Shown piece by piece: positions 46,996-58,729 of a stretch of 64,000 bases of DNA. The DNA is from Lampris incognitus (lineage: Eukaryota; Chordata; Actinopteri; Lampriformes; Lampridae): NCBI RefSeq assembly GCF_029633865.1, contig NC_079223.1, positions 5,830,183-5,894,182 of the forward strand, in the 5' to 3' direction. Numbering within the stretch: the first letter of the stretch is position 1; each line of letters starts with the position of its first letter. The position numbers were made by a program, and so were the translations under genes. The notes below the pieces were generated by a model. It was not told where the DNA came from. It made no database searches and saw only the letters and a program-made list of their open reading frames with translations.

Positions 46996-47066
46996 TGCCG
47001 GGACTCGAACCCGTATCTCCTGCACGGCGGGCGACAACGTTAACCGCTCGACTAAAGAGTCCGACC
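46996..47066 (-). mobile_element. tRNA-like SINE head, copy 1
   Basis: Reverse complement reads tttagtcgagcggttaacg (A-box region) then gatacgggttcgagtcccgg (B-box region). Part of a cluster of three related pieces downstream of the GPCR gene. Too degenerate in stem structure to call a functional tRNA gene. Confidence 0.65.
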
Positions 47067-47187
47067 ACTAGCCAAGCACACGCTTCAGCACATCAGCTGC
47101 CTCACGCCGCTGGCGCACGCGCTTCCGATGACCTCGCGGTCTCACCATCCCACTTCTGACACCCGTGCAGCCCGGGTACCGTCGCCG

Positions 47188-47262
47188 CAGCCGGGACGCG
47201 AACCCGTACCTCCCGCACCGCGGGCGACAACGTTAACCAGTCGACTGAAGGGTCCGGCCCGT
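47188..47262 (-). mobile_element. tRNA-like SINE head, copy 2
   Basis: Reverse complement carries cttcagtcgactggttaacg and gtacgggttcgcgtcccggc. Same orientation as copy 1, about 120 bp away. Confidence 0.65.
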
Positions 47263-47359
47263 TAGCCAAGGGCTACCGTGTCTACTTAGTCGGTGTGTCA
47301 CATAGACGAAGGGGGAGGGGAGAGGAGTGTAACGTCCATGGATTAGTAGACACGTTGGC

Positions 47360-47456
47360 CGTTGGCTAACGAGTCGCACCCTTTAGTCGAGCGGTCAGCG
47401 ATGTGTCCCGCGGTGCGGGCGATACGGGTTCGCGTCCCGGCTGCGACAGTTCCTGT
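47360..47456 (+). mobile_element. tRNA-like SINE head, copy 3 (inverted)
   Basis: Plus orientation: ctttagtcgagcggtcagcg then gatacgggttcgcgtcccgg. Between copies 2 and 3 a short inverted repeat (cgtgtctactta at 47277, attagtagacacg at 47343) suggests an inverted duplication. Confidence 0.65.
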
Positions 47457-48404
47457 GGTCCCCCCCCCCCCCTGAATTCGCATGATATACATATATATGT
47501 ATATACACCTGTCATGTTTCTACAATTTGGTCATTTTTCAGCAACCGTTCATGAGGCAGTACTACAGAGTTGTGCTGGACACGGTAGTGATCGGGGGAGG
47601 ATGGAACCCATAGATAACTACAAGGAGGACACAAGCCTAGGCGAAGAACATATATTGAAAAGAAATACTTTATATGGTACATGTGATTACACTTGAAGAC
47701 ACTCAACAGTAGATCTAATAAACTCACTTTTATTCACACCACATATCTTCCCCCCCCCTCAAATGTGATAATCATATGTTGCAGTTCAGTGTAAAAATCC
47801 TCATTCCTTACAAAGGTTTACATTTATGTCTAGCGATAATTCCAGAGGAATACAATATTAGTATTTATTGTCATAGAGCATGACAATGGGAAACGGTGCT
47901 AATGTTTTCTATCGCAAACCAAAGAGAAGGCAGTGCAGCGGACTTCCTGCTCACATCCGGCCGTGGCGGCGTGCTTGTCCGGTAGACGTGGCCTACTGTG
48001 CCACCGACGCCGGCCTGCGGCCGAGATGCAGAGATGCAGGAAGTCCATCAAGGTGTGTCAGGAGTTTGTTCCACAACGCAGAACTGGGCCACGATGAGCA
48101 CAGGCGTTAGTAACGAGTCTGTCTGCAGCGGTCGCATGACGGCACTGATCAACGGGACACAGCAGAGCAGAAGAAGAAACGGTACAAAGCAAGTGTGTGT
48201 GTGTGCAGCTGAGTGGTGTTCATACATTCACAACAAGGCGGTTTCCTTCCGTCTCGCCGCAAGGCCCGTCCGTGGTGCCTCGGCTGCCCCGAGATGGACC
48301 GCTCGACCGTTAACTCGCCTCAGAACCGTGGTAAGTGACCATAAGACTATTTTTTTACCTCATTCAGCTCGACGACGGCGAGTCGCACACGTTAGACAGT
48401 CCTC

Positions 48405-48770
48405 TTTGCACAGTGGCGCAGTGGTTGGTGCTGTTGCCTCACAGCAAGAAGGTCCTGGGTCCGAACCCCGGGGGTTGTCCAACCTTGGGGGGGGGTGGGG
48501 GGGTGTCATCCCGGGTCGTCATCCCGCGTCGTCCTCTGTGTGGAGTTTGCACGTTCTGCCCGTGTCTGCGGTGGGTTTCCTCCGGGTGCTCCGGTTTCCC
48601 CCCCACCATTAAAAAGACATGCATGTTAGGGTTAGTACTCTTGTCTGTGCCCCTGAGCAAGGCATGGCGAGACCAACTGGAGTTGGTCCCCGGGCGCTGC
48701 ACAGCTAGGATGGGTTAATGCGGAGGAAGAATCACCCCGCGGGGATCGATAAAGTAGTAACATAAATAAA
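48405..48770 (+). mobile_element. Chimeric SINE: AFC-like 5' part with a different 3' end
   Basis: The 5' half matches family B (tggcgcagtggttggtgctg, gtttcctccgggtgctccgg). After 48618 the sequence changes to ccctgagcaaggcatggcga, tggagttggtccccgggcgc and ends gcggggatcgataaagtag plus (TAAA)n. This 3' end is seen in other teleost repeats. Confidence 0.7.
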
Positions 48771-50148
48771 TAAATCAGCACAAACCGGCCCGACTGACAC
48801 CCGCGACACGTTAGCTTGCGTGCACGTGGCCGGGAAGGTGGATGCTATTCTGGTGATGACGAATGGGAAGGGAGACACGGGGGGGGGGGGGGCAACTGAA
48901 GCGCGTGAGCCCGGCTTCTGACTGTTAAGATAACGGAGAGCGATGCATCGTGATAACTTGTCATTGCTCGTCATTATCAACGCTGACGGGCGTTAACATG
49001 GCCGAACCTCTGCCAGCGTCACACGCTGCCAAGCGGTGATGAAGCTGCGCCGCACGTCATTCAGCAGAGAAGAAGAAAGAGGTCTGCTGAACGGCGGCGG
49101 CGGCGGCCCCACTGACGTGGACCAGCGCTGCCGAGCGATCGCACGCAGCCTCTGCTCCCCAAACCTTAGCGGTAAAACCTCCCGAGGCGAGTGAGCGTAC
49201 GAATCGAATGGGCTTCGGATACGCCGTTCCTGCCCCCTTATGCACAGCACTGTGCGGAGAGGAAGCGGCGGGGCCGAGCAGCGGGGGTCCGCCTTAGCCG
49301 AGCCTCCGGGACATTCACCTCGGGTGGCCCATCGCCGTGGTGAAGGGTGAGCTGACCTCCTCACGCTTGGCTCGCTCATCCCCGGCTGATACTCAGATGT
49401 TCAGACAGGTTGCTTCACACCCCACCGGCCCGAGTCCACGACCTCCAGCAGCGTCCAGGCTGTGAAACGCGTCCCAGCTCGGCACATTGAAAGGCAGGTC
49501 TCTCCCGTCCAGTCCGCACCTGAGCGGCGTCCCTGCACGTCTCTCCGCTGGTTGCCAGGCGGGCAGGCAGTCGCTCCAGGCGTTCTTCTTTGGAACGTGA
49601 AGGTCACGGGTGCATGTTGGTAAAGCCAGCAGGCCACCGAGTTCACTCCTTCTGCGGGGGGAAAAAAACAAAATGGGTTCGATTCTGCTCCCCGCCTTAA
49701 AGCCGATCAGCGTTAGGCCGGTGTGCGACTCTTACCGGGGTGGTGGTCGGATGGAGGGAGTAAAAGCTATCGCAGAAGCAAACAAAATAAACGGCCCAAC
49801 CGGCTACAGCTGATGGCTTGTGGAGGGAAAAAGGGATTTAATCGGTCCGAGCCAGCGCACTAACGCGTTACCGGGTCGGACGGGTGTCGAGTGAATAAAC
49901 GGCCTTGTGAAAATAAACTGGTCCTCCCTGTGCTTCTTGCATCCTTCTAATAAGCCTCCCCTCGTAACTGTTGCGGATAAGAAGGGCAGTCAAACTGAAA
50001 TAGGTATCCATTTAAACCGGTCGTAAAACCCAGCGACACCAAGGGGCAGGGCGCCGGGCAGGGGGCGGCCATGCAGGCCGCGGTACTCAAAGCGGTGGTT
50101 AAGTGTGCGGGCGTGGACATCAGCTTTGCGTGTGCAGGTTTCACGAAG

Positions 50149-53100
50149 TCAGTGTGCAAAGGTGGACATGGAGGTGCGGGCTCTCCGGCTCCAGTTGAGT
50201 CCCGTGGTGGCTCCCGGCTCCCCGTTGTCCTCTGCTGGGTCGTCCCGCTTCCGAAGCTTGGTGCTGAGCTGGATGATACACTGGTCCCAGTCTTCCGGGA
50301 GCAGCAACATGAGGAAGCCCAGGCATATGATGAACACGGCGATGAGGCGCACCGTGTTGAAGTTGATCTCACAGGTGTACAGGTCCACCACTGTCAAACG
50401 GCAACACAACGTGTTACTGGGACACCACACCACCGGGACAGATATGGTAAATAGTTCAGAACACAATTACAGGTAACGTATAGACGGCTTAAAGGACCAC
50501 ATCCAACTTGTCATAAAGCCTCACTGAATCCATCAATCCCTTTTCCCCCCCTTTTCTCCCCAATTGTACTTGGCCAATTACCCCACTCTTCCGAGCCGTC
50601 CCGGTCTCTGCTCCACCCCCTCTGCCGATCCGGGGAGGGCTGCAGACTACCACATGCCTCCTCCCATACATGTGGAGTCACCAGCCGCTTCTTTTCACCT
50701 GACAGTGAGGAGTTTCACCAGGGGGACGTAGCGCGTGGGAGGATCATGCTATTCCCCCCCAGTCCCCCCTCCCCAACAGGTGCTCGAACTGACCAGAGGA
50801 GGCGCCAGTGCAGCGACCAGGACACATACCCACATCCGGCGTCCCACCCGCAGACACGGCCAATTGTGTCTGTAGGGACGCCCGAGCAAGCCGGGGGTAA
50901 CACGGGGATTTGAACCGGGATCCCCGTGTTGGTAGGCGACAGAATAGACCGCCACGCCACCCGGACGCCCGTTAATCCCTTTACGTTGAGAAGCTGTGTG
51001 AAGCGGGTTTCAGTAAAACGGAGGCCAGAGAGGAGAAGAGGTGGAGGAGGCCAAAGCACTTACTGGCATTAACAGGGACACTCAGGACGATGCCCAGGGA
51101 GATTAGTGTGGGGTAGGTGATTGCAATGCCAAAGTTCACCAGGACGTTGAAAGCTGTGGGGAGAAGAGAGATCAGAGCTTCAGGGAAACTGGAAATACAC
51201 GCACGTGTAAAATCCACAGACTCGCAGAAGTATTGTAACATTAGCGGCATTTCGGGGGGTTTTCTGCACAGTATACGGTTCAGATTCATCGGCTATCGCC
51301 GTGAACCAACGGCCGTTCCTACCAAGAAGCAGGCCTGCAACCCCGCAGAGGTAGGCCCAGGGTACGTCCTCCAGGGAGCCGATGTATTCCACGTGTGTGA
51401 AATACAGGATGACTGGCACAAAGCTGATTAAGACAAAGTTGGCACTCCCGACAACGGTCAGAAAGAGTGCAGCCTCTCCAAATTTGGCACTGCCCAGGAC
51501 CATCTTGAACAGCACCTGTGGGTGGATGGATGGAGGGATGGAGAGAGAGAGAGAGATGGGAAATAGGGATAGAAAGAAGAGGCAGATCCTAACCAAGTAC
51601 AGGTTCAGTGACCACCAACTGCTCATCGAAAAAGGACGACACAAAAAATCAAAAGAAAACAGACTGTGTGGTCCCCGCTCGACGGGTGAGGCTGAGAACG
51701 AGAATCACGTCCTCCTACAACGTGAAACATCCGGCGAAGGAAGGAACATTTCCTTCACCGGGAAGAACCCGTGACTTCAGACTGCAAACTGCTCCACGAT
51801 CTCCCGGGATTAAAGGTGCTGCCGGGAGGAGGAGACGGGGCGGATCTGGCTGCCCGACGTGTGCGTGTGCATATGATTAATGCGTATCAATCTCAATGTT
51901 GTGTTATGTTCGTATTACCATTATTGTGTAGCGTCCAAATATTTTTGACAAATTCTACTTTGATGCTTTGGCAACGTCGTTCCTTCACAATGTCCTGCTC
52001 CCTTTGAGTTGAATTGAGCCGAGGCGACAGGAAGAGAGAGGACTGACCACATAAATCCAGACCGCCAGCTCCCCCGGTGGAGGGGACAGGTAGTGCAGGT
52101 GTACGTGCGGCATGGCCTCCATATCTGTGGCACTGGGCCAGTCCTGCTTGTTTATCACATTAGGCCACAAAGGCAGCAGGCCAGAGGAGACCAGAGCCAG
52201 CCAGAATACACCTGGTGTGTCCCACAGCCTCCCTGATCAGGACACCAGAGCCCCGCGGCCCCGCTAGCTACCACGCGCTTCATAAGCCTGCGTCAACTCA
52301 GCCTGACATGTCATAACCCCCCCCCCACCCCCCGCCTGCCTGTCACCTCATTCCAGAATACAGAGATGAAGGAATCGTTACGTATAGCAAGAGGATCAAC
52401 ATCATCGTCTCACACGGCGTACACATGTCGGACATTTATTTATAGTCTTTAACACACACGTCACCTCACAACCTGCATTCTGGCTTTAGACGCCACCGTA
52501 AAGCTCGGCAGGGAGATAAAACACGGATGCTGCTGATCACAAGACCCTTAAATAACAGTCCGTTCACCACACATGAATAAACGAGCAACCAACAAGTAAA
52601 CTAGACGTAACTGCAAGGTGATGAGTAGTAAAATAGGAGTAAAATAGGAGTAAAATAGGAGTAAAACAGGGCTTTTCCATTTCTCTTGCTTCCTTGTAAT
52701 AATACTACACTGTTAAATATAACCTACATCAACCACTGTGTGGGGCAAAAACTCACACATCACCCTGTACCACCATGTACAGTAGTGTGTTAAATCATTC
52801 ATTCGTCTTCAGCCGCTCCTCCGGGGGGATCCCAAGGCGTTCCCAGGCCAGATTGGACATGTAGTCCCTCCAGCGAGTTCTGGGTCTACCCCGGGGTCTC
52901 CTCCCAGTTGGACGTGCCCGGTAAACCTCCAAAGGAAGGCGCCCAGGAGGCATCCTAATCAGATGCTCGAACCACCTCAACTGGCTCCTTTCGACGCGAA
53001 GGAGCAGAGGTTCTACTCCGAGCTCCCTCCGGATGTCCCAGCTCCTCACCCTATCTCTAAGGCTGAGCCCAGACCCCCTACGGAGGAAACTCATTTCAGC

Positions 53101-53341
53101 CGCTTGTATCCACCATCTCACCCTTTCCGTCACTACCCAAAGCTCATGACCATTTGTGTCATGGGGATAATTGGTAATTAACTGTTAGACTTGAATGTCA
53201 GGTGAATATTGAGTGCCGTCCTACCTGTACTACGGTTATGTCACTCCACAGGACATTCAATATTCACTTTATATAGTCCAAGTCACCCACAGTCCAAAGA
53301 CATGCATGTCAGGGGACTTGGCCGTACTAAATTGTCCCTAG

Positions 53342-53380
<39 letters not shown>

Positions 53381-56300
53381 GGCCCTGTGATGGCCTGGCA
53401 GCCTGTCCACAGTGTCTCCCCGCCTGCCGCCCAGTGACTGCTGGGATAGGCTCCAGCATCCCCGCCACCCTGAGAGCAGGACAAGCGGTTTGGATGATGG
53501 ACGGATGGATGGCTACTCCAGTTTAACAGCGCCAGGCGAGCGTCATACGTGTGATGCGGGTACCAGTCGTACGTGTGATGTGGGTACCAGTCATACATGT
53601 GATGTGGGTACCAGTCATACATGTGATGTGGGTACCAGTCGTACATGTGATGTGGGTACCAGTCATACATGTGATGTGGGTACCAGTCGTACATGTGATG
53701 TGGGTACCAGTCATACATGTGATGTGGGTACCAGTCATACGTGTGATGCGGGTACCAGTCGTACGTGTGATGTGGGTACCAGTCGTACATGTGATGTGGG
53801 TACCAGTCGTACATGTGATGTGGGTACCAGTCATACATGTGATGTGGGTACCAGTCATACATGTGATGTGGGTACCAGTCGTACATGTGATGCGGGTACC
53901 AGTCTTACGTGTGATGTGGGTACCAGTCGTACATGTGATGTGGGTACCAGTCATACATGTGATGTGGGTACCAGTCATACGTGTGATGCGGGTACCAGTC
54001 GTACGTGTGATGCGGGTACCAGTCGTACGTGTGATGCGGGTACCAGCCATACATGTGATGCGGGTACCAGTCATACATGTGATGTGGGTACCAGTCATAC
54101 GTGTGATGTGGGTACCAGTCGTACGTGTGATGTGGGTACCAGTCATACATGTTATGTGAGTACCAGTCATACATGTGATGTGGGTACCAGTCATACATGT
54201 GATGCGGGTACCAGTCGTACATGTGATGCGGGTACCAGTCGTGCATGTGATGTCGTACATGTGATGCGGGTACCAGTCATACGTGTGATGCGGGTACCAG
54301 TCGTACATGTGATGCGGGTACCAGTCGTACGTGTGATGTGGGTACCAGTCGTACGTGTGATGTGGGTACCAGTCATACATGTGATGTGGGTACCAGTCGT
54401 ACATGTGATGTGGGTACCAGTCATACATGTGATGTGGGTACCAGTCGTACATGTGATGTGGGTACCAGTGATACATGTGATGTGGGTACCAGTCATACAT
54501 GTGATGTGGGTACCAGTCATACGTGTGATGCGGGTACCAGTCGTACGTGTGATGTGGGTACCAGTCGTACATGTGATGTGGGTACCAGTCGTACATGTGA
54601 TGTGGGTACCAGTCATACATGTGATGTGGGTACCAGTCATACATGTGATGTGGGTACCAGTCGTACATGTGATGCGGGTACCAGTCTTACGTGTGATGTG
54701 GGTACCAGTCGTACATGTGATGTGGGTACCAGTCATACATGTGATGTGGGTACCAGTCATACGTGTGATGCGGGTACCAGTCGTACGTGTGATGCGGGTA
54801 CCAGTCGTACGTGTGATGCGGGTACCAGCCATACATGTGATGCGGGTACCAGTCATACATGTGATGTGGGTACCAGTCATACGTGTGATGTGGGTACCAG
54901 TCGTACGTGTGATGTGGGTACCAGTCATACATGTGATGTGAGTACCAGTCATACATGTGATGTGGGTACCAGTCATACATGTGATGCGGGTACCAGTCGT
55001 ACATGTGATGCGGGTACCAGTCGTACATGTGATGTCGTACATGTGATGTGGGTACCAGTCGTACATGTGATGCGGGTACCAGTCATACATGTGATGCGGG
55101 TACCAGTCATACGTGTGATGCGGGTACCAGTCATACGTGTGATGCGGGTACCAGTCGTACATGTGATGCGGGTACCAGTCGTACATGTGATGCGGGTACC
55201 AGTCATACATGTGATGTGGGTACCAGTCGTACGTGTGATGTGGGTACCAGTCGTACGTGTGATGTGGGTACCAGTCATACATGTGATGTGAGTACCAGTC
55301 ATACATGTGATGTGGGTACCAGTCATACATGTGATGCGGGTACCAGTCGTACATGTGATGCGGGTACCAGTCATACATGTGATGCGGGTACCAGTCGTAC
55401 ATGTGATGCGGGTACCAGTCATACATGTGATGTGGGTACCAGTCATACGTGTGATGTGGGTACCAGTCGTACGTGTGATGTGGGTACCAGTCATACATGT
55501 GATGTGAGTACCAGTCATACATGTGATGTGGGTACCAGTCATACATGTGATGCGAGTACCAGTCGTACATGTGATGCGGGTACCAGTCGTACATGTGATG
55601 TCGTACATGTGATGTGGGTACCAGTCGTACATGTGATGTGGGTACCAGTCATACATGTGATGCGGGTACCAGTCATACGTGTGATGCGGGTACCAGTCAT
55701 ACGTGTGATGCGGGTACCAGTCATACGTGTGATGCGGGTACCAGTCATACGTGTGATGCGGGTACCAGTCGTACATGTGATGCGGGTACCAGTCGTACAT
55801 GTGATGCGGGTACCAGTCGTACATGTGATGTGGGTACCAGTCGTACGTGTGATGTGGGTACCAGTCATACATGTGATGTGTGTACCAGTCATACATGTGA
55901 TGTGGGTACCAGTCATACATGTGATGTGGGTACCAGTCGTACATGTGATGTGGGTACCAGTCATACGTGTGATGTGGGTACCAGTCATACATGTGATGTG
56001 GGTACCAGTCATACATGTGATGTGGGTACCAGTCATACATGTGATGTGGGTACCAGTCGTACGTGTGATGTGGGTACCAGTCGTACGTGTGATGTGGGTA
56101 CCAGTCATACGTGTGATGTGGGTACCAGTCGTACGTGTGATGCGGGTACCAGTCGTACGTGTGATGCGGGTACCAGTCGTACGTGTGATGCGGGTACCAG
56201 TCGTACATGTGATGCGGGTACCAGTCGTACATGTGATGTGGGTACCAGTCGTACATGTGATGTGGGTACCAGTCGTACATGTGATGTGGGTACCAGTCAT

Positions 56301-57643
56301 ACATGTGATGTGGGTACCAGTCGTACGTGTGATGTGGGTACCAGTCATACGTGTGATGTGGGTACCAGTCATACATGTGATGTGGGTACCAGTCGTACGT
56401 GTGATGTGGGTACCAGTCATACGTGTGATGTGGGTACCAGTCATACATGTGATGTGGGTACCAGTCATACATGTGATGTGGGTACCAGTCATACGTGTGA
56501 TGTGGGTACCAGTCATACGTGTGATGTGGGTACCAGTCATACATGTGATGTGGGTGCCAGTCATACATGTGATGTGGGTACCAGTCGTACGTGTGATGTG
56601 GGTACCAGTCATACAAGTGATGTGGGTACCAGTCGTACGTGTGATGTGGGTACCAGTCGTACGTGTGATGTGGGTACCAGTCATACGTGTGATGTGTGTA
56701 CCAGTCGTACGTGTGATGTGTGATGTGGGTACCAGTCGTACGTGTGATGTGTGATGTGGGTACCAGTCATACATGTGATGTGGGTACCAGTCATACATGT
56801 GATGTGGGTACCAGTCGTACATGTGATGCGGGTACCAGTCGTACATGTGATGCGGGTACCAGTCGTACATGTGATGCGGGTACCAGTCATACATGTGATG
56901 CGGGTACCAGTCGTACGTCCGATGTGGGTACCAGTCGTACGTGTGATGTGTGATGTGGGTACCAGTCGTACATGTGATGCGGGTACCAGTCATACGTGTG
57001 ATGTGTGATGTGTGTACCAGTCATACATGTGATGCGGGTACCAGTCATACATGTGATGTGTGATGTGGGTACCAGTCATACATGTGATGCGGGTACCAGT
57101 CATACATGTGATGCGGGTACCAGTCATACGTGTGATGTGGGTACCAGTCATATATGTGATGTGGGTACCAGTCGTACGTGTGATGTGTGATACGGGTACC
57201 AGTCATATATGTGATGTGGGTACCAGTCGTACGTGTGATGTGTGATGTGGGTACCAGTCATACATGTGATGCGGGTACCAGTCATACATGTGATGTGTGA
57301 TGTGGGTACCAGTCGTACGTGTGATGTGTGATGTGGGTACCAGTCATACATGTGATGTGGGTACCAGTCGTACGTGTGATGTGTGATGTGGGTACCAGTC
57401 ATACATGTGATGTGTGATGTGGGTACCAGTCGTACGTTTGATGTGTGATGTGGGTACCAGTCATACATGTGATGTGGGTACCAGTCGTACGTGTGATGTG
57501 TGATGTGGGTACCATACCTTGTAGAGCGCTGACATCGAAGCGGAGGCGACGACCAAAGTGATGCCGATGACGGAGTGGCTGTGGAATCCATCAGCATAGG
57601 TCATCATCACAATGCCCGCTATGGCCAAGATAGCTGCCACTAT
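50149..57643 (-). CDS. slc35f3: SLC35F3, multipass transporter, last four coding exons (3' part only)
   Basis: Minus-strand exons in order: 57643-57518, 51515-51323, 51153-51064, 50390-50149 (stop 50151-50149); all GT-AG, 651 nt, 216 aa. They encode IVAAILAIAGIVMMTYADGF, VLFKMVLGSAKFGEAALFL, VLVNFGIAITYPTLISLGIV and LIAVFIICLGFLMLLLPEDW, a very close match to the C-terminal half of vertebrate SLC35F3 and its transmembrane helices. The cytosolic tail ends RRARTSMSTFAH. SLC35F3 is a drug/metabolite-transporter-fold protein; human work has linked it to thiamine transport. The first exons, including the start, must lie beyond 64000, because no further exon was found between 57643 and the edge. 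Convergent with tarbp1, as in human. Intron a/b (51516-57517) contains a 4 kb minisatellite starting 5 nt inside the donor. Confidence 0.93.
50544..50973 (-). mobile_element. SINE family A, last intron of slc35f3
   Basis: Full-length copy in the same orientation as the gene. Flanks aatcccttt at about 50535 and 50974 form a short duplication. Confidence 0.92.
51540..51880. other. Possible LINE-derived fragment next to slc35f3 exon b
   Basis: The plus strand has a short open stretch (RLCGPRSTGEAENENHVLLQ) resembling the Cys/His region seen near the ends of some fish repeats. Preceded by a (GGAT)/(GA) run at 51523-51560. Weak evidence. Confidence 0.25.
52048..52211 (-). CDS. Unidentified putative coding exon inside slc35f3 intron
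   Basis: The minus strand has an acceptor-like acaccag before 52211, then 54 open codons, then a donor-like TATGTG|gtcagt at 52048. The peptide begins VFWLALVSSGLLPLWPNVIN, a possible membrane helix, and continues KQDWPSATDMEAMPHVHLHY and LSPPPGELAVWIYV. The composition looks protein-coding rather than repeat-derived. I do not recognise the family. Start phase 1 and end phase 0 do not fit slc35f3 (phase 0 on both sides of this intron), so it is unlikely to be a normal slc35f3 exon. It could be an exon of a nested gene, an alternative end, or a relic. Confidence 0.3.
52797..53150 (-). mobile_element. LINE 3' fragment, copy 2
   Basis: Same family as 41884-42600: minus strand encodes LRRGSGLSLRDRVRSWDIRR and RPRTRWRDYMSNLAWERLGI, ending in a tail with (ATGA)-like repeats (plus strand taaatcattcattcg). 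More 5'-truncated than copy 1. Confidence 0.85.
53285..53515 (+). mobile_element. AFC-like SINE, 5'-truncated, with (GT)n
   Basis: Starts at cacagtccaaagacatgcat, internal (TG)n at 53343-53379, and ends gatggacggatggatgg. It lies about 25 bp from the start of the large minisatellite. Confidence 0.9.
53543..57515. repeat. Large minisatellite, 24-bp unit, about 165 copies, slc35f3 intron
   Basis: Unit contains atgtgatgtgggtaccagtc, with variants at gtac-A/G-tg, t/c-gggtacc and agtc-A/G. Because 24 is a multiple of three, all frames stay open (MYDWYPHH on minus, GTSHTCDV or VPVIHVMW on plus); none is a gene. After about 56715 units with an extra tgtgatg block become common. The right end lies 5 nt inside the slc35f3 intron, next to the donor AAG|gtatgg. 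Confidence 0.97.
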
Positions 57644-57929
57644 CTGCAGGGGAGGGGGGGGGGGACAGAGGAGGAGGAGGAGGAGGAAGATCACAGAGAG
57701 GATGAATAACTCTGTTCCTATGACGATTCCGCTAACCCGGCGCTCACTGCTCCACGGGGGGTTTTCTGCCTCTGCTCACGATACACGATACACTCCTGTT
57801 TGTCGCTTTACTCCCTTCGCGGGACTCGACTCCAGACGGTTTCTATCTGAAATGCGGTTTGTGTTCACGGGAACGTTTCTCTTTCATTCTAAGGCTGTTC
57901 ACTGGTTTTATTTATTTATTTATTTATTT

Positions 57930-58364
57930 ATTCACTTCCTCCCTTTTGCTCCCCAATTGTACCCGGCCAATTACCCCACTCTTCCGAGCCGCCCCGGTCT
58001 CTGCTCCACCCCCTCTTCCGATCCGGGGAGGGCTGCAGACTACCACATGCCTCCTCCCATACATGTGGAGTCACCAGCCGCTTCTTTTCACCTGACAGTG
58101 AGGAGTTTCACCAGGGGGGCGTAGCGCGTGGGGGGGGATCACGCTATTCCCCCCCCCAGTTCCCACTCCCCACTGAACAGGCACCCCGACCGACCACAGG
58201 AGGCGCTAGTCCAGCAGCCAGGACACACACCCACATCTGGCTTCCCACCCGCAGACACGGCCAATTGTGTCTGTAGGGACGCCCGACCAAGCCGGAGGTA
58301 ACACGGGGATTCGAACCGGCGATGTTGGTAGGCAACGGAATAGACCGACACACTACCCGGATGC
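57930..58364 (-). mobile_element. SINE family A, slc35f3 upstream intron
   Basis: Full-length reverse copy next to a (TTTA)n tract at 57908-57932. A short deletion removes part of the tRNA-like head. Confidence 0.9.
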
Positions 58365-58424
58365 CAGGGTGTGCTCGTTGTTGTTAACATGAGGTTGCAT
58401 AGATCTTACAGCGAGACAGATGGA

Positions 58425-58705
58425 CCAGCGAAGGTGACCAGGCCTTGGCTGTTCGGGACCCTCGGCAGTGGAACTTCCTGCCCGGAGATGTCAGGAAGGC
58501 AAGCTCAGTTTCCTCCCTACCCCTCTTTTGTCTTACCGACCCTACTCGTTATCTCATCTTGTTATCTCTTAAGCTCTGGGTCTTATTTACTTTTATTATC
58601 TGTTTTTACTGTGAAATCCTTTGTAACTTCACATGTGCCTGCACATTGTTTTAATGACAATAAATTGAATTGAATTGAACTTTAGTGTTGAAAGGTGCTA
58701 CACGA
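58425..58705 (+). mobile_element. LINE (L2-like) 3' end
   Basis: Encodes DPRQWNFLPGDVRKASSVSS, a typical L2-like C-terminal motif, followed by a 3' UTR ending acaataaattgaattgaatt. Followed by another 3' tail-like sequence (gctacacgaataaagttatt). Confidence 0.7.
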
Positions 58706-58729
58706 ATAAAGTTATTGTTGACTTGGTTG

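Larger units (their letters stand above)
46780..50148. other. Interval between the GPCR and slc35f3, no gene recognised
   Basis: Contains three tRNA-like SINE heads, a chimeric SINE (48405-48770) and GC-rich unique-looking sequence at 48780-49800. Plus-strand AATAAA motifs occur at about 49893 and 49912. No COA6-like exon (its twin CX9C/CX10C cysteines) was found by eye. Confidence 0.45.

Noticed and set aside
46780-50148. COA6 between tarbp1 and slc35f3
   Set aside because: Expected from human synteny, but no frame with the family's cysteine pattern was found; small exons could have been missed.
53338-57260. Very long open frames on both strands (up to about 570 codons) with repeats such as MYDWYPHH
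   Set aside because: They come only from the 24-bp minisatellite, whose unit is a multiple of three; all frames are open and the region is intronic.
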